Notes: a model not told the origin generated them from the letters alone. DNA of 64,000 nucleotides from Rubripirellula sp. (GCA_028823035.1 JAPKCI010000004.1:1-64000), one strand, 5' to 3'. Positions 53,074-63,205 are shown, counted from the first letter of the stretch. A program made the numbers and translations.

Positions 53074-53712
53074 ATGAACAAGATCATTTCATCCGATGGC
53101 GAAATACATTTAGACATTGCTTTAACCGATGATCTGAAAAACCGATGTCTGCAATATCTGCTGGACGATCTTGATTCTGAGCAGGTTGAGTTGTTCGAGA
53201 AAGCGTTGTCAGAGTCCGCGAGCTTGGGGGATGAACTCAACCGGCAAGCTGAAGCGATTTCCATGCTTTCAGAGATCCACTCCGGCGAAGGAATCCCAAC
53301 ACCGGTACAAACGGATTCCGGCCAGCAAACAGTGACTTTACGGAAAATAGCCTACATCGCGCTCGCCGTATGTTTTGCCGGAATGATGGTTCGGGGCTGG
53401 TGGCAGACACCCGGTTCGGTAGCCCAGTCAGAGGTAGCACAACCTGGCATCGTGCCTCCCTTGGTAGCCGACAACGTGACCGATTTGCAGCCAGTTGCTG
53501 TTCCAGAGTTCACTTTGATCGCCAGGGCATGGGCAGACAACCAACTGCGTGAAGACACAGGTTTCCAGCAAAGTGAAACGCTGCCCGATACAATCGGTGA
53601 TTACTTCGAAGAGACCGGTAGCGAGGTCAATGACATCAGCAGTGAACCGGCGTTTTCATGGATGTTCATCGCTGCATCCGAGATTCAGGAATTGGGCACC
53701 GATGACGGCTAA
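53074..53712 (+). CDS. Putative membrane anti-sigma factor
   Basis: A 212-residue protein with a cytoplasmic N-terminal part (about 1-85: CLQYLLDDLDSEQVELFEKAL, resembling the helical sigma-binding region of ZAS-like proteins, though without the zinc HxxxCxxC motif), one membrane segment (IAYIALAVCFAGMMVRGWW, about 91-109) and an outer domain of about 100 residues. Position directly after an ECF sigma gene supports the role. The next gene starts inside its last codons. Confidence 0.75.
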   Translation: MNKIISSDGEIHLDIALTDDLKNRCLQYLLDDLDSEQVELFEKALSESASLGDELNRQAEAISMLSEIHSGEGIPTPVQTDSGQQTVTLRKIAYIALAVCFAGMMVRGWWQTPGSVAQSEVAQPGIVPPLVADNVTDLQPVAVPEFTLIARAWADNQLREDTGFQQSETLPDTIGDYFEETGSEVNDISSEPAFSWMFIAASEIQELGTDDG

Positions 53713-54391
53713 CATCTTCAAACTACTGATCCTTTCGCCAGCTTTTCTGATGGTCGCAATCACATCCTCACTCGTTCAAAGTGAGGATCCACTGTCGGCA
53801 TCAAACGAGAACAATAGTGATGGCAAGCAAGATTCTGCGCCGCGTCGGCCAGTGAGCGAAGTTAATGTTGAAAACGAGAGGCTCGCACAGGGTTTAGTTC
53901 AATCCCACCTTCCAGAACTCAAACCAGTACTCAAACAACTGCAAACCGACCATCCCCGGCACTATGAACGTGCCGTTCGTGATCTTGCCCAGTCAGCACG
54001 AAAACTCGACTTAGCCAAGAAACGAGATGAGCGTCTCTTCGACATTGAGGTTGAATTGTTAAAAGCGGAAACCCAAGCCAGTTTGCTGGCAGCGAAACTC
54101 ACCGTGCGTGATCACGCAAGCGATCGACAAAGTTTACAGCAGGCTGTCTCCCGCCTTCTGATCGCAAAAACCAGCAAAGCACGCTACGACGTCGCAATGT
54201 ATCGAAAGCGGCTTGAGCGAGACCAGAAACTACTCGAGACAGCGGAACAGCGTCTTTCACGTTTCCAACAGGAAAGCAATAGCGTGATTAAAGAATCCTA
54301 TCTAAGTATGCTTCGCAAAGCAGGCCGCAAGCCTGACGAAACTGAGCGACGAAAAAAGAACCAAACAGATACAGCAGCGTCACCGGAATAG
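53702..54391 (+). CDS. Secreted coiled-coil protein
   Basis: The ATG at 53702 overlaps the anti-sigma stop by 11 bases and gives a signal peptide (KLLILSPAFLMVAITSSLV). The 229-residue product is rich in Leu, Glu, Lys, Arg and Gln with heptad-like spacing from about residue 60 to 215, so most of it should be a coiled coil in the periplasm. The longer frame to 53549 lacks protein character. Its stop overlaps the next start (TAGTG). It is part of the sigma operon; function unknown. Confidence 0.75.
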   Translation: MTANIFKLLILSPAFLMVAITSSLVQSEDPLSASNENNSDGKQDSAPRRPVSEVNVENERLAQGLVQSHLPELKPVLKQLQTDHPRHYERAVRDLAQSARKLDLAKKRDERLFDIEVELLKAETQASLLAAKLTVRDHASDRQSLQQAVSRLLIAKTSKARYDVAMYRKRLERDQKLLETAEQRLSRFQQESNSVIKESYLSMLRKAGRKPDETERRKKNQTDTAASPE

Positions 54392-57264
54392 TGAACACTG
54401 GTTTTCCAACAACTGTACCCTTAATGTCAAAGTTTATGATCCTTCTCAGCCAGAAACATCTCTCGGCCGTAATCCTGACGATTGTCTGTGCATGTCTGAT
54501 TGCAATCGATGTCAATTCAGCGCGGGTTTTTGCTGAACCGGTAAACACAAAATCCAAATCCTCTGCAGCGTCACCCGATGCCCAGCCAACATCGAAACCG
54601 CTAAGCAGCCGTTATGCCACCGAAGAAACGAACGAAGTTCCTGACTTCCAAAAGCACATCGTTCCATTGCTTGGTCGGCTTGGATGCAATGGTCGGGCCT
54701 GCCACGGATCATTTCAAGGACGCGGTGGCTTTCAGTTATCACTGTTCGGCTATGACTTCGATGCTGATCATGCGGCACTGCTGGACGAAGATTCGGGTCG
54801 CGTTGATACCGATGATGTCGACGAAAGCCTGATTCTTGCCAAACCGATCGACGCCGATATGCACGAAGGCGGCAAACGATATGAGAAAGGAAGTTGGCAG
54901 CACCACGTCCTGAAACGTTGGATCGAATCAGGCGCTGCCTATGACAAAACTGCCTTTCGTGAACTGGATCGTCTGGATGTCAGCCCGGCAGAGGTACTGT
55001 TCACGAAGGAAGGCGAAGCCATCAACCTGACAGCCATCGCACACTGGCGGGATGGCTGTTCCGAAGATGTCACAGAACTCTGCCGCTTCAGTTCGAACGA
55101 CGACGCAGTGGCACAGATCGACGAAACCGGACACATTCAATCCGGAGACCGAGGTGACACACATGTGGTCGTCTATTACGACAACGCAGTCGTCCCGGTC
55201 TCTGTGGTCCGACCAATCGGCCCTCCACTCAGTCCGTCGGCAGTGGAACCTGCCCACCCCGTGGATCGACTGGTAAAGCAAAAACTCGACAAACTGGGAA
55301 TCCTCGCCTCTGGTGCTTGCACTGATTCTGAATTCATTCGTAGAGCATCGCTCGACATCACCGGCATCCTGCCCGGAGCCGATGAGGTCAGGGAATTCCT
55401 CGCTAATCAATCACCGACAAAGCGTCAACTGCTGATCGATCGATTGCTGGATGCACCGGGATACGCTGCATGGTGGGCAACACGATTTTCCGACTGGACT
55501 GGTAACAGTGACGAACAGTTAACCAATGTGTTGCCTATTCGCAACGTTGCCACCCGACTTTGGTACGAATGGTTGCGTGTCCGTTTGCAGAACAACATGC
55601 CTTATGATGAAATTGTCGAAGGCATCGTCACCGCCAAGAATCGCCAACCTGATGAGGACTACCTCGAATACTGCAAAACCATGACCGAAGCTTGCAAGCC
55701 AGGAAACGAGAGCGTGTATGCGGAACGGGACGGGTTACCGCTGTATTGGGGACGTCGCAATTTCCAGAAACCCGAAGAGCGTGCTATCGGTTTTGCCTAC
55801 ACATTCCTCGGCGTCAGAATCGAATGCGCCCAATGCCACAAGCACCCTTTTGACAAATGGTCAAAGAATGACTTCGAGCGTTTCTCGAAACTCTTTACCC
55901 CCATTCGCTTCAGCGCGAATCTGGTCACAAAGGACGCAAAGCAGATGCGTCAGGAATTGCTGGACGCATTGACCGATGGCGAGAAACTCAACGGCGGTGA
56001 CTTACGCCGGGCGGTACAAAAAGCAGCGCAAGAGGGCAAAACCGTGCCTTTCGGAGAACTGGTCTTCGATGATGCAAATATCCAACGTCTCATCAAAGCA
56101 CAGCAACAGTCAAAACGAAAGGGAAGCAAGCCTCGCGCCATAAAAATCCCCAGCGGTAAAATCCTCGGAGAGGATGCTGCGATCCAACTGGATACCGACC
56201 CTCGGGAGGCCCTGATGACGTGGCTACGTTCCGCCGAGAATCCTTACTTTGCAAAAGCAATGGTGAACCGCGTCTGGAGCAATTACTTCGGCGATGGAAT
56301 TGTCAGTCCAACGGATGACATGAATCTTGCCAACCCGCCCGTCAACGCTCCCTTGATGGACTACTTGGCGACTGAGTTCATCGCTCACGATTTCGACTTA
56401 AAGTGGCTTCATCGCACTATCGTCACAAGCGAAACCTACCAGCGGACCGCTGAAACCAACGAAACAAATGCGATGGATCAGACAAATTTCTCGCATCATG
56501 TTCCCCGACGCCTGCCTGCTGAGGTCGTTTATGACGCGGTGATTCTGGCCACAGGCTCTGACAAACATGCCGAAAAACTCCGCAGTGCACTGGATGAAAT
56601 GGCAATCGCCGAAGGCAAGCCAAAACGCCGCAATCAACAGGACTTTGCTCTGGAAATCTTCGGACAATCCAATCGCGAGTCCAACTGCGACTGCGACCGC
56701 AGCAATTCACCAAGCTTGCTACAGTCCATTTACCTTCGCAATGATGCAGACATGCATAAGCGACTCGCCGACAAGAATGGATGGGTGGCTCAAGCCTGTT
56801 CAGAATTGGGCGTCGCCGGGCCACGTGCAAGCGTTGACCCCCGCAAAGCGATGCAACTCAAGCGGGCCGATGGCTATCGCAAACAGTTCATGGCTCGCAT
56901 TGGACAATACCAGAAACTGCCTGTCGAAAGAAAAACAAGACTGGAACGGCAAATCCAGAAGGATTATCAGCGACTGGCCGCGAAAATGAAGCTCGCCGGT
57001 TTTCATGTACCGGCGTTGTCGGATCTCATGAAAGACGCAAATGCATGGCCTGAACTTGCTGCTCAAGTTTCAACAAAAGCTGCTACCAAAACGGTCGAAC
57101 AACTTGTCGAAGAGGCATATCTCCGAACGCTCAACCGCTATCCGGAACCAGAAGAAACGGATATTTCCGTTGCCTACATTCAAGACTCTGAGGTCCCCGC
57201 AGACGGTGTCCAGTCACTCCTCTGGGCTCTTGTGAACACAAAAGAATTTATCCTGACACATTGA
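54391..57264 (+). CDS. DUF1549/DUF1553 secreted protein with Ig-like domain
   Basis: A GTG overlapping the previous stop (TAGTG) starts the frame of 957 residues; the ATG at 54424 is an alternative and gives a clearer signal peptide. A cytochrome-like motif GCNGRACHGSFQGRGGFQLS (CX4CH at about 99-105) is followed by a BIG2 Ig-like domain (about 195-270), then DUF1549 (about 290-480: ECAQCHKHPFDKWSK) and DUF1553 (about 600-957: NRVWSNYFGDGIVSPTDDMN, LHRTIVTSETYQRT). It differs from the 31-kb paralogue in having an Ig-like domain and no LamG insert. The DUF1501 partner follows after 91 bases. Confidence 0.9.
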   Translation: MNTGFPTTVPLMSKFMILLSQKHLSAVILTIVCACLIAIDVNSARVFAEPVNTKSKSSAASPDAQPTSKPLSSRYATEETNEVPDFQKHIVPLLGRLGCNGRACHGSFQGRGGFQLSLFGYDFDADHAALLDEDSGRVDTDDVDESLILAKPIDADMHEGGKRYEKGSWQHHVLKRWIESGAAYDKTAFRELDRLDVSPAEVLFTKEGEAINLTAIAHWRDGCSEDVTELCRFSSNDDAVAQIDETGHIQSGDRGDTHVVVYYDNAVVPVSVVRPIGPPLSPSAVEPAHPVDRLVKQKLDKLGILASGACTDSEFIRRASLDITGILPGADEVREFLANQSPTKRQLLIDRLLDAPGYAAWWATRFSDWTGNSDEQLTNVLPIRNVATRLWYEWLRVRLQNNMPYDEIVEGIVTAKNRQPDEDYLEYCKTMTEACKPGNESVYAERDGLPLYWGRRNFQKPEERAIGFAYTFLGVRIECAQCHKHPFDKWSKNDFERFSKLFTPIRFSANLVTKDAKQMRQELLDALTDGEKLNGGDLRRAVQKAAQEGKTVPFGELVFDDANIQRLIKAQQQSKRKGSKPRAIKIPSGKILGEDAAIQLDTDPREALMTWLRSAENPYFAKAMVNRVWSNYFGDGIVSPTDDMNLANPPVNAPLMDYLATEFIAHDFDLKWLHRTIVTSETYQRTAETNETNAMDQTNFSHHVPRRLPAEVVYDAVILATGSDKHAEKLRSALDEMAIAEGKPKRRNQQDFALEIFGQSNRESNCDCDRSNSPSLLQSIYLRNDADMHKRLADKNGWVAQACSELGVAGPRASVDPRKAMQLKRADGYRKQFMARIGQYQKLPVERKTRLERQIQKDYQRLAAKMKLAGFHVPALSDLMKDANAWPELAAQVSTKAATKTVEQLVEEAYLRTLNRYPEPEETDISVAYIQDSEVPADGVQSLLWALVNTKEFILTH

Positions 57265-57355
57265 ACAAATTTCCCACTGAACATTGCCAGCTCGTGTGAA
57301 ATCTGTCACGAGTCCTGAACCTTTACCATTAGCGGACATCAAACGAGACATTTCC

Positions 57356-58660
57356 ATGAAACTACATCGAACCTGTGATGGAATCCAACGTCGGGACATG
57401 CTCAAAGCCGGAACGTTGTCGCTCGGTGGCTTGACCCTAGGAAACTACATGCGAATGTCGCATGCAGGAGAAGTACAACCGGGCCGAGCAGACCGTGCAA
57501 TCTTCATTGAACTGCCTGGTGGACCCTCTCATTTGGATACATTCGATCTGAAACCCGAGGCGGCCAGCGAGTACCGAGGTACTTTCAATCCCATCGCAAC
57601 TAATGTGCCTGGCATCCAGATTTCCGAACATCTTCCCAAGCTTGCAGCCGTCGCTGACAAGTTTGCGATCCTTCGCGGCGTCAGCCACACATTGGCAGCT
57701 CATCGGCTTGGACGCGAGTATGTGAATACAGGCAGCAAGCCAATTCCAGCTCTTGAGTATCCCAGTTATGGCTCAGTGCTTGCCAAAGAGCAGCCCAGCA
57801 AAAACAACATTCCGAGCCTCGTCGCTGTCCCCAAGGCAGGACAAGGCGCTGGTTTCCTGGGTATCCGCTACGCCGCTCTGGAAACAAACTCCAGTCCCAA
57901 TTTTGGCGACCCATTCTCGGTTCGCGGCATCTCTCTAGGAGGAGGCATCGGCGTCGATGAAGTCAAACGGCGTCAAAGCCTGCTCAGAAAACTCGACCGA
58001 AGATTTGCCGAACTCGAGAAGAGCAATCAGCTGCTTGAGGGTCTCGACAAGTTCGGTGAGCAAGCTTATTCGATGATCACTTCTGCAGAGGCAAGAGAGG
58101 CTTTCGATATCAGTCAGGAGCCAGAGAGCTTTGCCAAACAATTTGGCGAAGATTCGTTCGGGCAAAGCTGCATGCTTGCTCTCCGACTCGTTGAATCCGG
58201 AGTTCGATTAGTCAGCGTCCAACTCGGCGGCTGGGATACGCACACCGATAACTTTACCAAGCTGAAAGACACTAATCTGCCCAAGCTTGATGCAGGACTG
58301 AGTGGTTTGCTGACTGGTCTTGAGCAGCGTGGACTGCTGGAAACCACAGCCGTTTTCGTCACGGGCGAATTTGGTCGGACGCCCAAAATCAATTCGAGAA
58401 GTACTGAGGGCGGCAGAGACCACTACCCACGCTGCATGTTCATGTTGATGGCCGGCGGTGCAGTTCGAGGTGGTCAGGTCATTGGCGAAAGCGATGATAC
58501 CGCGGCAGGGCCAAGGCATGAAGGAATCTCACCAGATGACGTTGCGGCGAGTTTCTATTACAACCTCGGTATCGATCCAGCCATGGAATACGACACCAAC
58601 ACTGGCCGACCGATCACCTTGGTGCGAAACGGCGGGGTAATCAAGGACTTGTTCTCGTAA
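57356..58660 (+). CDS. DUF1501 protein with twin-arginine signal
   Basis: The ATG at 57356 gives a 434-residue protein with a twin-arginine-type start (QRRDMLKAGTLSLGGLTLG), so it is probably exported folded. Family landmarks: AIFIELPGGPSHLDTFDLKP (about 48-66), RLVSVQLGGWDTHTDNF (about 282-298), VFVTGEFGRTPKIN (about 342-355) and a GGRDHYPRCMFMLMAGG segment. It is the partner of the DUF1549/DUF1553 gene upstream. A strong terminator follows, closing the sigma operon. Confidence 0.92.
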   Translation: MKLHRTCDGIQRRDMLKAGTLSLGGLTLGNYMRMSHAGEVQPGRADRAIFIELPGGPSHLDTFDLKPEAASEYRGTFNPIATNVPGIQISEHLPKLAAVADKFAILRGVSHTLAAHRLGREYVNTGSKPIPALEYPSYGSVLAKEQPSKNNIPSLVAVPKAGQGAGFLGIRYAALETNSSPNFGDPFSVRGISLGGGIGVDEVKRRQSLLRKLDRRFAELEKSNQLLEGLDKFGEQAYSMITSAEAREAFDISQEPESFAKQFGEDSFGQSCMLALRLVESGVRLVSVQLGGWDTHTDNFTKLKDTNLPKLDAGLSGLLTGLEQRGLLETTAVFVTGEFGRTPKINSRSTEGGRDHYPRCMFMLMAGGAVRGGQVIGESDDTAAGPRHEGISPDDVAASFYYNLGIDPAMEYDTNTGRPITLVRNGGVIKDLFS

Positions 58661-58689
58661 GCCGCAGCCAGTGGCCGGATAAGACAAAC

Positions 58690-58731
58690 ACAGCCGTCGA
58701 TACGCAGTATCGGCGGCTGTTTCTTTTGTTT
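58690..58731 (+). terminator. Intrinsic terminator after the second DUF1501 gene
   Basis: ACAGCCG (58690-58696) and CGGCTGT (58714-58720) with inner CGATAC/GTATCG form a stem of about 14 bp with one T-G pair, followed by TTCTTTTGTTT. It ends the plus-strand operon 30 bases after the stop codon. Confidence 0.88.
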
Positions 58732-58769
58732 CAGGAGATAGATCTGGATGCTTGCAGCAGGCACTATCA

Positions 58770-58814
58770 AAAAAGAAGGGCCATGGTGAAGCCCTCCCTG
58801 CCTCACCATGGCCC
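58770..58814 (-). terminator. Intrinsic terminator for the secreted repeat-protein gene
   Basis: GGGCCATGGTGA (58778-58789) and TCACCATGGCCC (58803-58814) form a perfect 12-bp stem with a 13-base loop. On the minus strand it is followed by TTCTTTTTT, so it should end the gene that stops at 58964. With the plus-strand terminator it makes a convergent pair about 50 bases apart. Confidence 0.8.
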
Positions 58815-58963
58815 ATCAATGCTGGAACGATGGCACCGATCGTTCCACCCTCCCAATCCATGGTATTAGTGTCATCGGCAAATTGCGCGAATCGTCTGAA
58901 CCAGAACCGGGGCAGAGGTGTAACTTTTTTTGAGGCGAACAAAGACTTTGTCAGCAACCTGGA

Positions 58964-59683
58964 TTACCGGCCTGTTTTGCTATCACAGCTTTCGCAACCG
59001 GCATTCTTCCCCTTGAAACAGTCGCACTCACCATGGAGATGGGCATGTTGGGGTCCGCATTCATAGCCGTAGCCATCCCAAGCGTTTGAATAGCAGGGGT
59101 TGCCGCGGAAGTACTGCAGGAATGTTGATGTTGGAAGATTTGGACTGACCCGTGGTCGACAGACAACCCCAGTCTGATAGGCATGAGTTTCACATGCTTG
59201 GTTCTGAAGGCGATGCCCTACCGATTTGGCTTCCCTTGGCTGAATAGTGACGATCTGTGCTGGCAAAGCGTTGGTGACGTCGATCAGGTTGACCTCAGCC
59301 AGAGGCATGGAGTCCGGAATCGGATCTTTCAGGACTGCTTTCACGGTCTGCTCGGGCGGCAGGGCAATTACCGGGACAACAGTAAGTACTTCTGGCAAAA
59401 CAGGCATCTTCATCCCAACTGCAACAGGTTCGGATTTCACCCGTTCAACTGCGAAGGGTTCAACTGCAACGGGTTCAACAGCAACCGGTTCAACTGCAAC
59501 GGGTTCAACAGCAACCGGTTCAACTTGGTCAGACGTGGAAAGCTTGTCATCCGCGCTCATCACGTCGCCAAAACTGAGATCAGCTAAAAGCCGCTTGATT
59601 TCGTCATTGGCAGAGACAGTGTTGGCCAGAAGTGCCAGTACCAAGAGCGTGAGAGCAGAATTACGCATGAGACGACCATCCAT
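58964..59683 (-). CDS. Secreted repeat- and cysteine-rich protein, unknown
   Basis: The frame is open to 59890, but the ATG at 59683 (or 59668, MRNSALTLLVLALLANTVSA) gives the signal peptide, so earlier codons are not used. The mature part has a run of five-residue repeats (PVAVE, about residues 55-80) and a Pro/Val-rich middle. Its C-terminal 80 residues have eleven or so cysteines and several histidines (GYGYECGPQHAHLHGECDC, KNAGCESCDS), which could form disulfides or bind metal. No family was recognised. Similar secreted proteins with cysteine-rich ends occur in planctomycetes. Confidence 0.72.
   Translation of the reverse strand: MDGRLMRNSALTLLVLALLANTVSANDEIKRLLADLSFGDVMSADDKLSTSDQVEPVAVEPVAVEPVAVEPVAVEPFAVERVKSEPVAVGMKMPVLPEVLTVVPVIALPPEQTVKAVLKDPIPDSMPLAEVNLIDVTNALPAQIVTIQPREAKSVGHRLQNQACETHAYQTGVVCRPRVSPNLPTSTFLQYFRGNPCYSNAWDGYGYECGPQHAHLHGECDCFKGKNAGCESCDSKTGR
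59444..59518. repeat. 15-bp tandem repeat, five copies, coding
   Basis: Five 15-bp units at 59444-59518 alternate between TTCAACTGCAACGGG and TTCAACAGCAACCGG types, the first being diverged. They encode the PVAVE run of the secreted protein. The alternation shows a 30-bp unit that was itself duplicated. Confidence 0.9.
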
Positions 59684-60048
59684 GTCTAGAGTAAACGTAA
59701 GAATTGAGGGCTCGCCGCCTTCCAAATCATGGTTTCCTTGCCCGCCGCCTTTCAGCTTTCGGCCTAACCAGTGATTTCGGTGATTGTCGGGTTCGATTCC
59801 CTGAGTAAGTGCAAACCAGGTTTGCAGGGATGTTGGAGGAATCCGTCTCGCAATCACGGTCAATGAACCACTTAACCTTTGCCGCGCCACGGATGGCGTG
59901 CAACGAAAACCGTGTTAAAGAATTGGAAACTAGATGAGCCGCGGGTGTGCGATCGGTGTGAATGCCAATCTTTTCGTACGCGTTAGCACAGTTACGGTTT
60001 GCCTAACCAGACCTCACTGTCAATCAACGGCCCTCGAATCCAGCTTGG
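59684..60048. other. Region between glnD end and the secreted protein start
   Basis: About 365 bases on the minus strand between the glnD stop and the start of the secreted repeat protein. Presumably it holds that gene's promoter. The open frame continuing from the secreted protein has no protein character here. Nothing else was recognised. Confidence 0.35.
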
Positions 60049-62664
60049 CTAGTCACCCATGCTCAACAAAGCATTCCGGATTTCAGCTCGTCTTTCCGAT
60101 CTGGTGAACTTGGAACCATCCTGTTCTGAAACGTAAAACACATCAGCCACCTGATCGAGATGGGTATCAATCTTGGCAAAGTGCAGCACCACACGCAGTT
60201 CAGCAAGAGTGGCCGCAATTCGATACAACAGTCCAACTTCGTCATAGGCAAAGAATGACAGAATCGTATAGCGATCGACCGTCTCGTTATCAAACACAAC
60301 TTTTCTGGGCAGAACATTGACACTGTCACCTTCACGTGAGTTCTGGGAATCCCATTTGCGGCGATATGCCGGCAATGGCTCGTCGGGAGAGTCAAGCAAA
60401 TGACACACGCTAGCGCAAATACCCTCAGTACGTGAATCGACTGCATTGTCATCCGTACACTCGGAATCAGCCACCCAGTAATTGTCCCAGGCAAGATTCC
60501 CAACCATCTCGATCTGAGCTCGCAGAATGACCAATCCACTGGTACTCAGTACCCCTGTGGCCCGTGCGAACGTTCCGATGGAATGCTCATCTTCACGCCT
60601 TACCACGGTGTAGCGAATTGCATTGAACCGTGGGTCATAGGTGCTTGTACATAAAGCTCCCGCAGCCAAGTTACAGGCGACCATTTCGATCTGTTTGGCA
60701 AGACAATCGGAATCGGCAAGGCTAAGTAGCGACAGCGGCATCCTGTCCAGCAACTTCGTGCATCTCTCGTACGAATCGAGTTGTTGCAGTTGCTCACGAA
60801 CCTCGGATCGCTTCAATTCAATTTCGGGATCATCCGGACTTCCTGGCAGACTGCCGGAGTCAAAGTACCGCCGCGTCCGCTTATAAAGATCTTCGATCAG
60901 GTTGACTTTCCAGTCGGTCGCAACGCCAGGTCCCACCGCAACCAGATCGGCATAGGTATGCACCACCAGCAGTTCCAGCCTTCGTATCGATCCTACCTCC
61001 GCTGCAAAAGACAGCACAATTTGCGGGTCGCTGAGATCGTGACGAAACGCCACCACATTCACCGCCAGATGCTTCCGAACCAGCCATTCGAGCGTCTCGG
61101 CGGTAACAGGATCCAGGTTCAGTCGTTCCGCTGTCTTTCTGGCGATCCGTGCTCCCACAATGCAATGATCTTCTTCATAGCCTTTGCCAATGTCATGAAT
61201 CAGCAATGCCAAGTGCAGCAGCCGCTTATCGGCAAGCCGACGGTATCGCCGCCCCATTCCACCTTTATCATTTTGTAGTTCAGTCGCTGCCTCTATCGCG
61301 CGGAAACTGTGGGCATCAACTGTGTACTTGTGGTAAGCGTTGAACTGAAGCAGTCCTCGCATTCGTTTGAATTCAGGAATCAGCTGTTCAATGATTCGCA
61401 GTTCATGGAGCCGTCGCACTAGAGGCGCCAGTCGCCCAGGGCGACTGAGAAGCAAGAGGAACGCTTCGATCGTCTCGTCATCAGGTGGCGTGGAAACACG
61501 ATCTTGCATAGCATGCCGAATGGTCTGCCATGTCTGGTGAGTAATACGCCGACAGTGCTGATTGGCAAGGCTCATCAGCCGCAGCACGTCCGGAAGGTTA
61601 GTCGCGAATTTCTCAACATATTCCTTGGGTACCCAGATGTGCGCAGGCCCCATCCGAACGTGTTCGGAAATTTCTTTTGACAGAATCGACTCGACCGCGC
61701 GGTTAATCAAAGGTCGGCTCTGAGCGTCGTCCACAAAGTAGGCAGCCGCGTATCTGATGTTCCGGGTATTGTCGAAGTAATCCTGCATGAATTGCTCGAC
61801 AGGCAACATTCCCTCGGTGCCGGTGTAACCCCAAGCTTCAGCAATCTCCAGTTGGGTCCCGCGATCCAGAACATCCATACTCTTGCCTTCACGAAAATGC
61901 AATTCATGGCGAAGTCGCAACATGAAGGCGTACGCCTGTCGAAGGTGGCGGTAATCTTCTTCCGGCAGAGCTCCCAGCTTGAGCAGGCGTTCCAGGTCTG
62001 TCTCACCATAACGGGCAAATCCAATCCACCGGATTAGCTGTATGTCACGCAGCGCGCCACGTGAGCGTTTCACGTTTGGTCGCAGCAAATAGGCCGTATC
62101 ACCCCACTTGGCCCGTTCTGCGCGACGCGCTGCAACCACCTGTTTTACAATCGCCGTGCTGCGTCGCATCGCTCCATGTCGAAACGCATAAAAGTACTTG
62201 CTATACAATCGCAAGCTGCCGGCCAACAATCGTGATTCAGCAAGGGAGGAATAAATTACCGGATCCTCCCACGACATCCGGCACGCTTCGCTGGAAGAAC
62301 GAAATGAAAAACCCGGATCGATTCCAGAATCACCAATATCTTTCTGCAGGTTCCCAGCAATCTTGGTTGCCAGACTCTCTGCCTTGGGAGTCGTCAACAA
62401 CATCAGATCAGCGTCACTGTAGGGAGCTAGGTCACGCCTTCCAAAACCACCATGCGCGATCAACGAAAGACCGGTCAAACGTTCATCTGTCGCATGTTCA
62501 CGAATGGCCTCGTGCCAGATGTCCAGCACGACATCGTCGTAAACATCAGCCAACAATGTTGAAACCTGCATCCCAGGCGTCCCTGAGCGATGCTGTTCAC
62601 GCGCTTTTTCACGCCCTTCTTCGAGTGCCGCGCGACAGCGTAGAACAATGGGTCGCATCGACAT
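60049..62664 (-). CDS. glnD: Uridylyltransferase/uridylyl-removing enzyme of PII
   Basis: GlnD adds UMP to PII when glutamine is low and removes it when glutamine is high. The 871-residue product has the family's full layout: a nucleotidyltransferase domain with AHGGFGRRDLAPYSDADLML (about 68-87), the GlnD linker region, an HD hydrolase domain with LALLIHDIGKGYEEDH (about 485-500), and two C-terminal ACT domains where glutamine binds (about 700-790 and 800-871). Length matches the enterobacterial enzyme (about 890). It lies 157 bases downstream of glnB on the same strand, so modifier and substrate are neighbours. Confidence 0.96.
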   Translation of the reverse strand: MSMRPIVLRCRAALEEGREKAREQHRSGTPGMQVSTLLADVYDDVVLDIWHEAIREHATDERLTGLSLIAHGGFGRRDLAPYSDADLMLLTTPKAESLATKIAGNLQKDIGDSGIDPGFSFRSSSEACRMSWEDPVIYSSLAESRLLAGSLRLYSKYFYAFRHGAMRRSTAIVKQVVAARRAERAKWGDTAYLLRPNVKRSRGALRDIQLIRWIGFARYGETDLERLLKLGALPEEDYRHLRQAYAFMLRLRHELHFREGKSMDVLDRGTQLEIAEAWGYTGTEGMLPVEQFMQDYFDNTRNIRYAAAYFVDDAQSRPLINRAVESILSKEISEHVRMGPAHIWVPKEYVEKFATNLPDVLRLMSLANQHCRRITHQTWQTIRHAMQDRVSTPPDDETIEAFLLLLSRPGRLAPLVRRLHELRIIEQLIPEFKRMRGLLQFNAYHKYTVDAHSFRAIEAATELQNDKGGMGRRYRRLADKRLLHLALLIHDIGKGYEEDHCIVGARIARKTAERLNLDPVTAETLEWLVRKHLAVNVVAFRHDLSDPQIVLSFAAEVGSIRRLELLVVHTYADLVAVGPGVATDWKVNLIEDLYKRTRRYFDSGSLPGSPDDPEIELKRSEVREQLQQLDSYERCTKLLDRMPLSLLSLADSDCLAKQIEMVACNLAAGALCTSTYDPRFNAIRYTVVRREDEHSIGTFARATGVLSTSGLVILRAQIEMVGNLAWDNYWVADSECTDDNAVDSRTEGICASVCHLLDSPDEPLPAYRRKWDSQNSREGDSVNVLPRKVVFDNETVDRYTILSFFAYDEVGLLYRIAATLAELRVVLHFAKIDTHLDQVADVFYVSEQDGSKFTRSERRAEIRNALLSMGD

Positions 62665-62821
62665 GAAAGATACTCATAGCAGACGCAAAAATGGAATGGT
62701 CGCCCAAACCAGAAAATGACGAGTGACAAAACGACCACATGCCAAAGCAATCCCCCCAATACCGTCAAGGAAACGGTAAAGTGATGCCGACCCTGTCGGG
62801 TGACTGCAGTAACGCTGGCAA

Positions 62822-63205
<384 letters not shown>

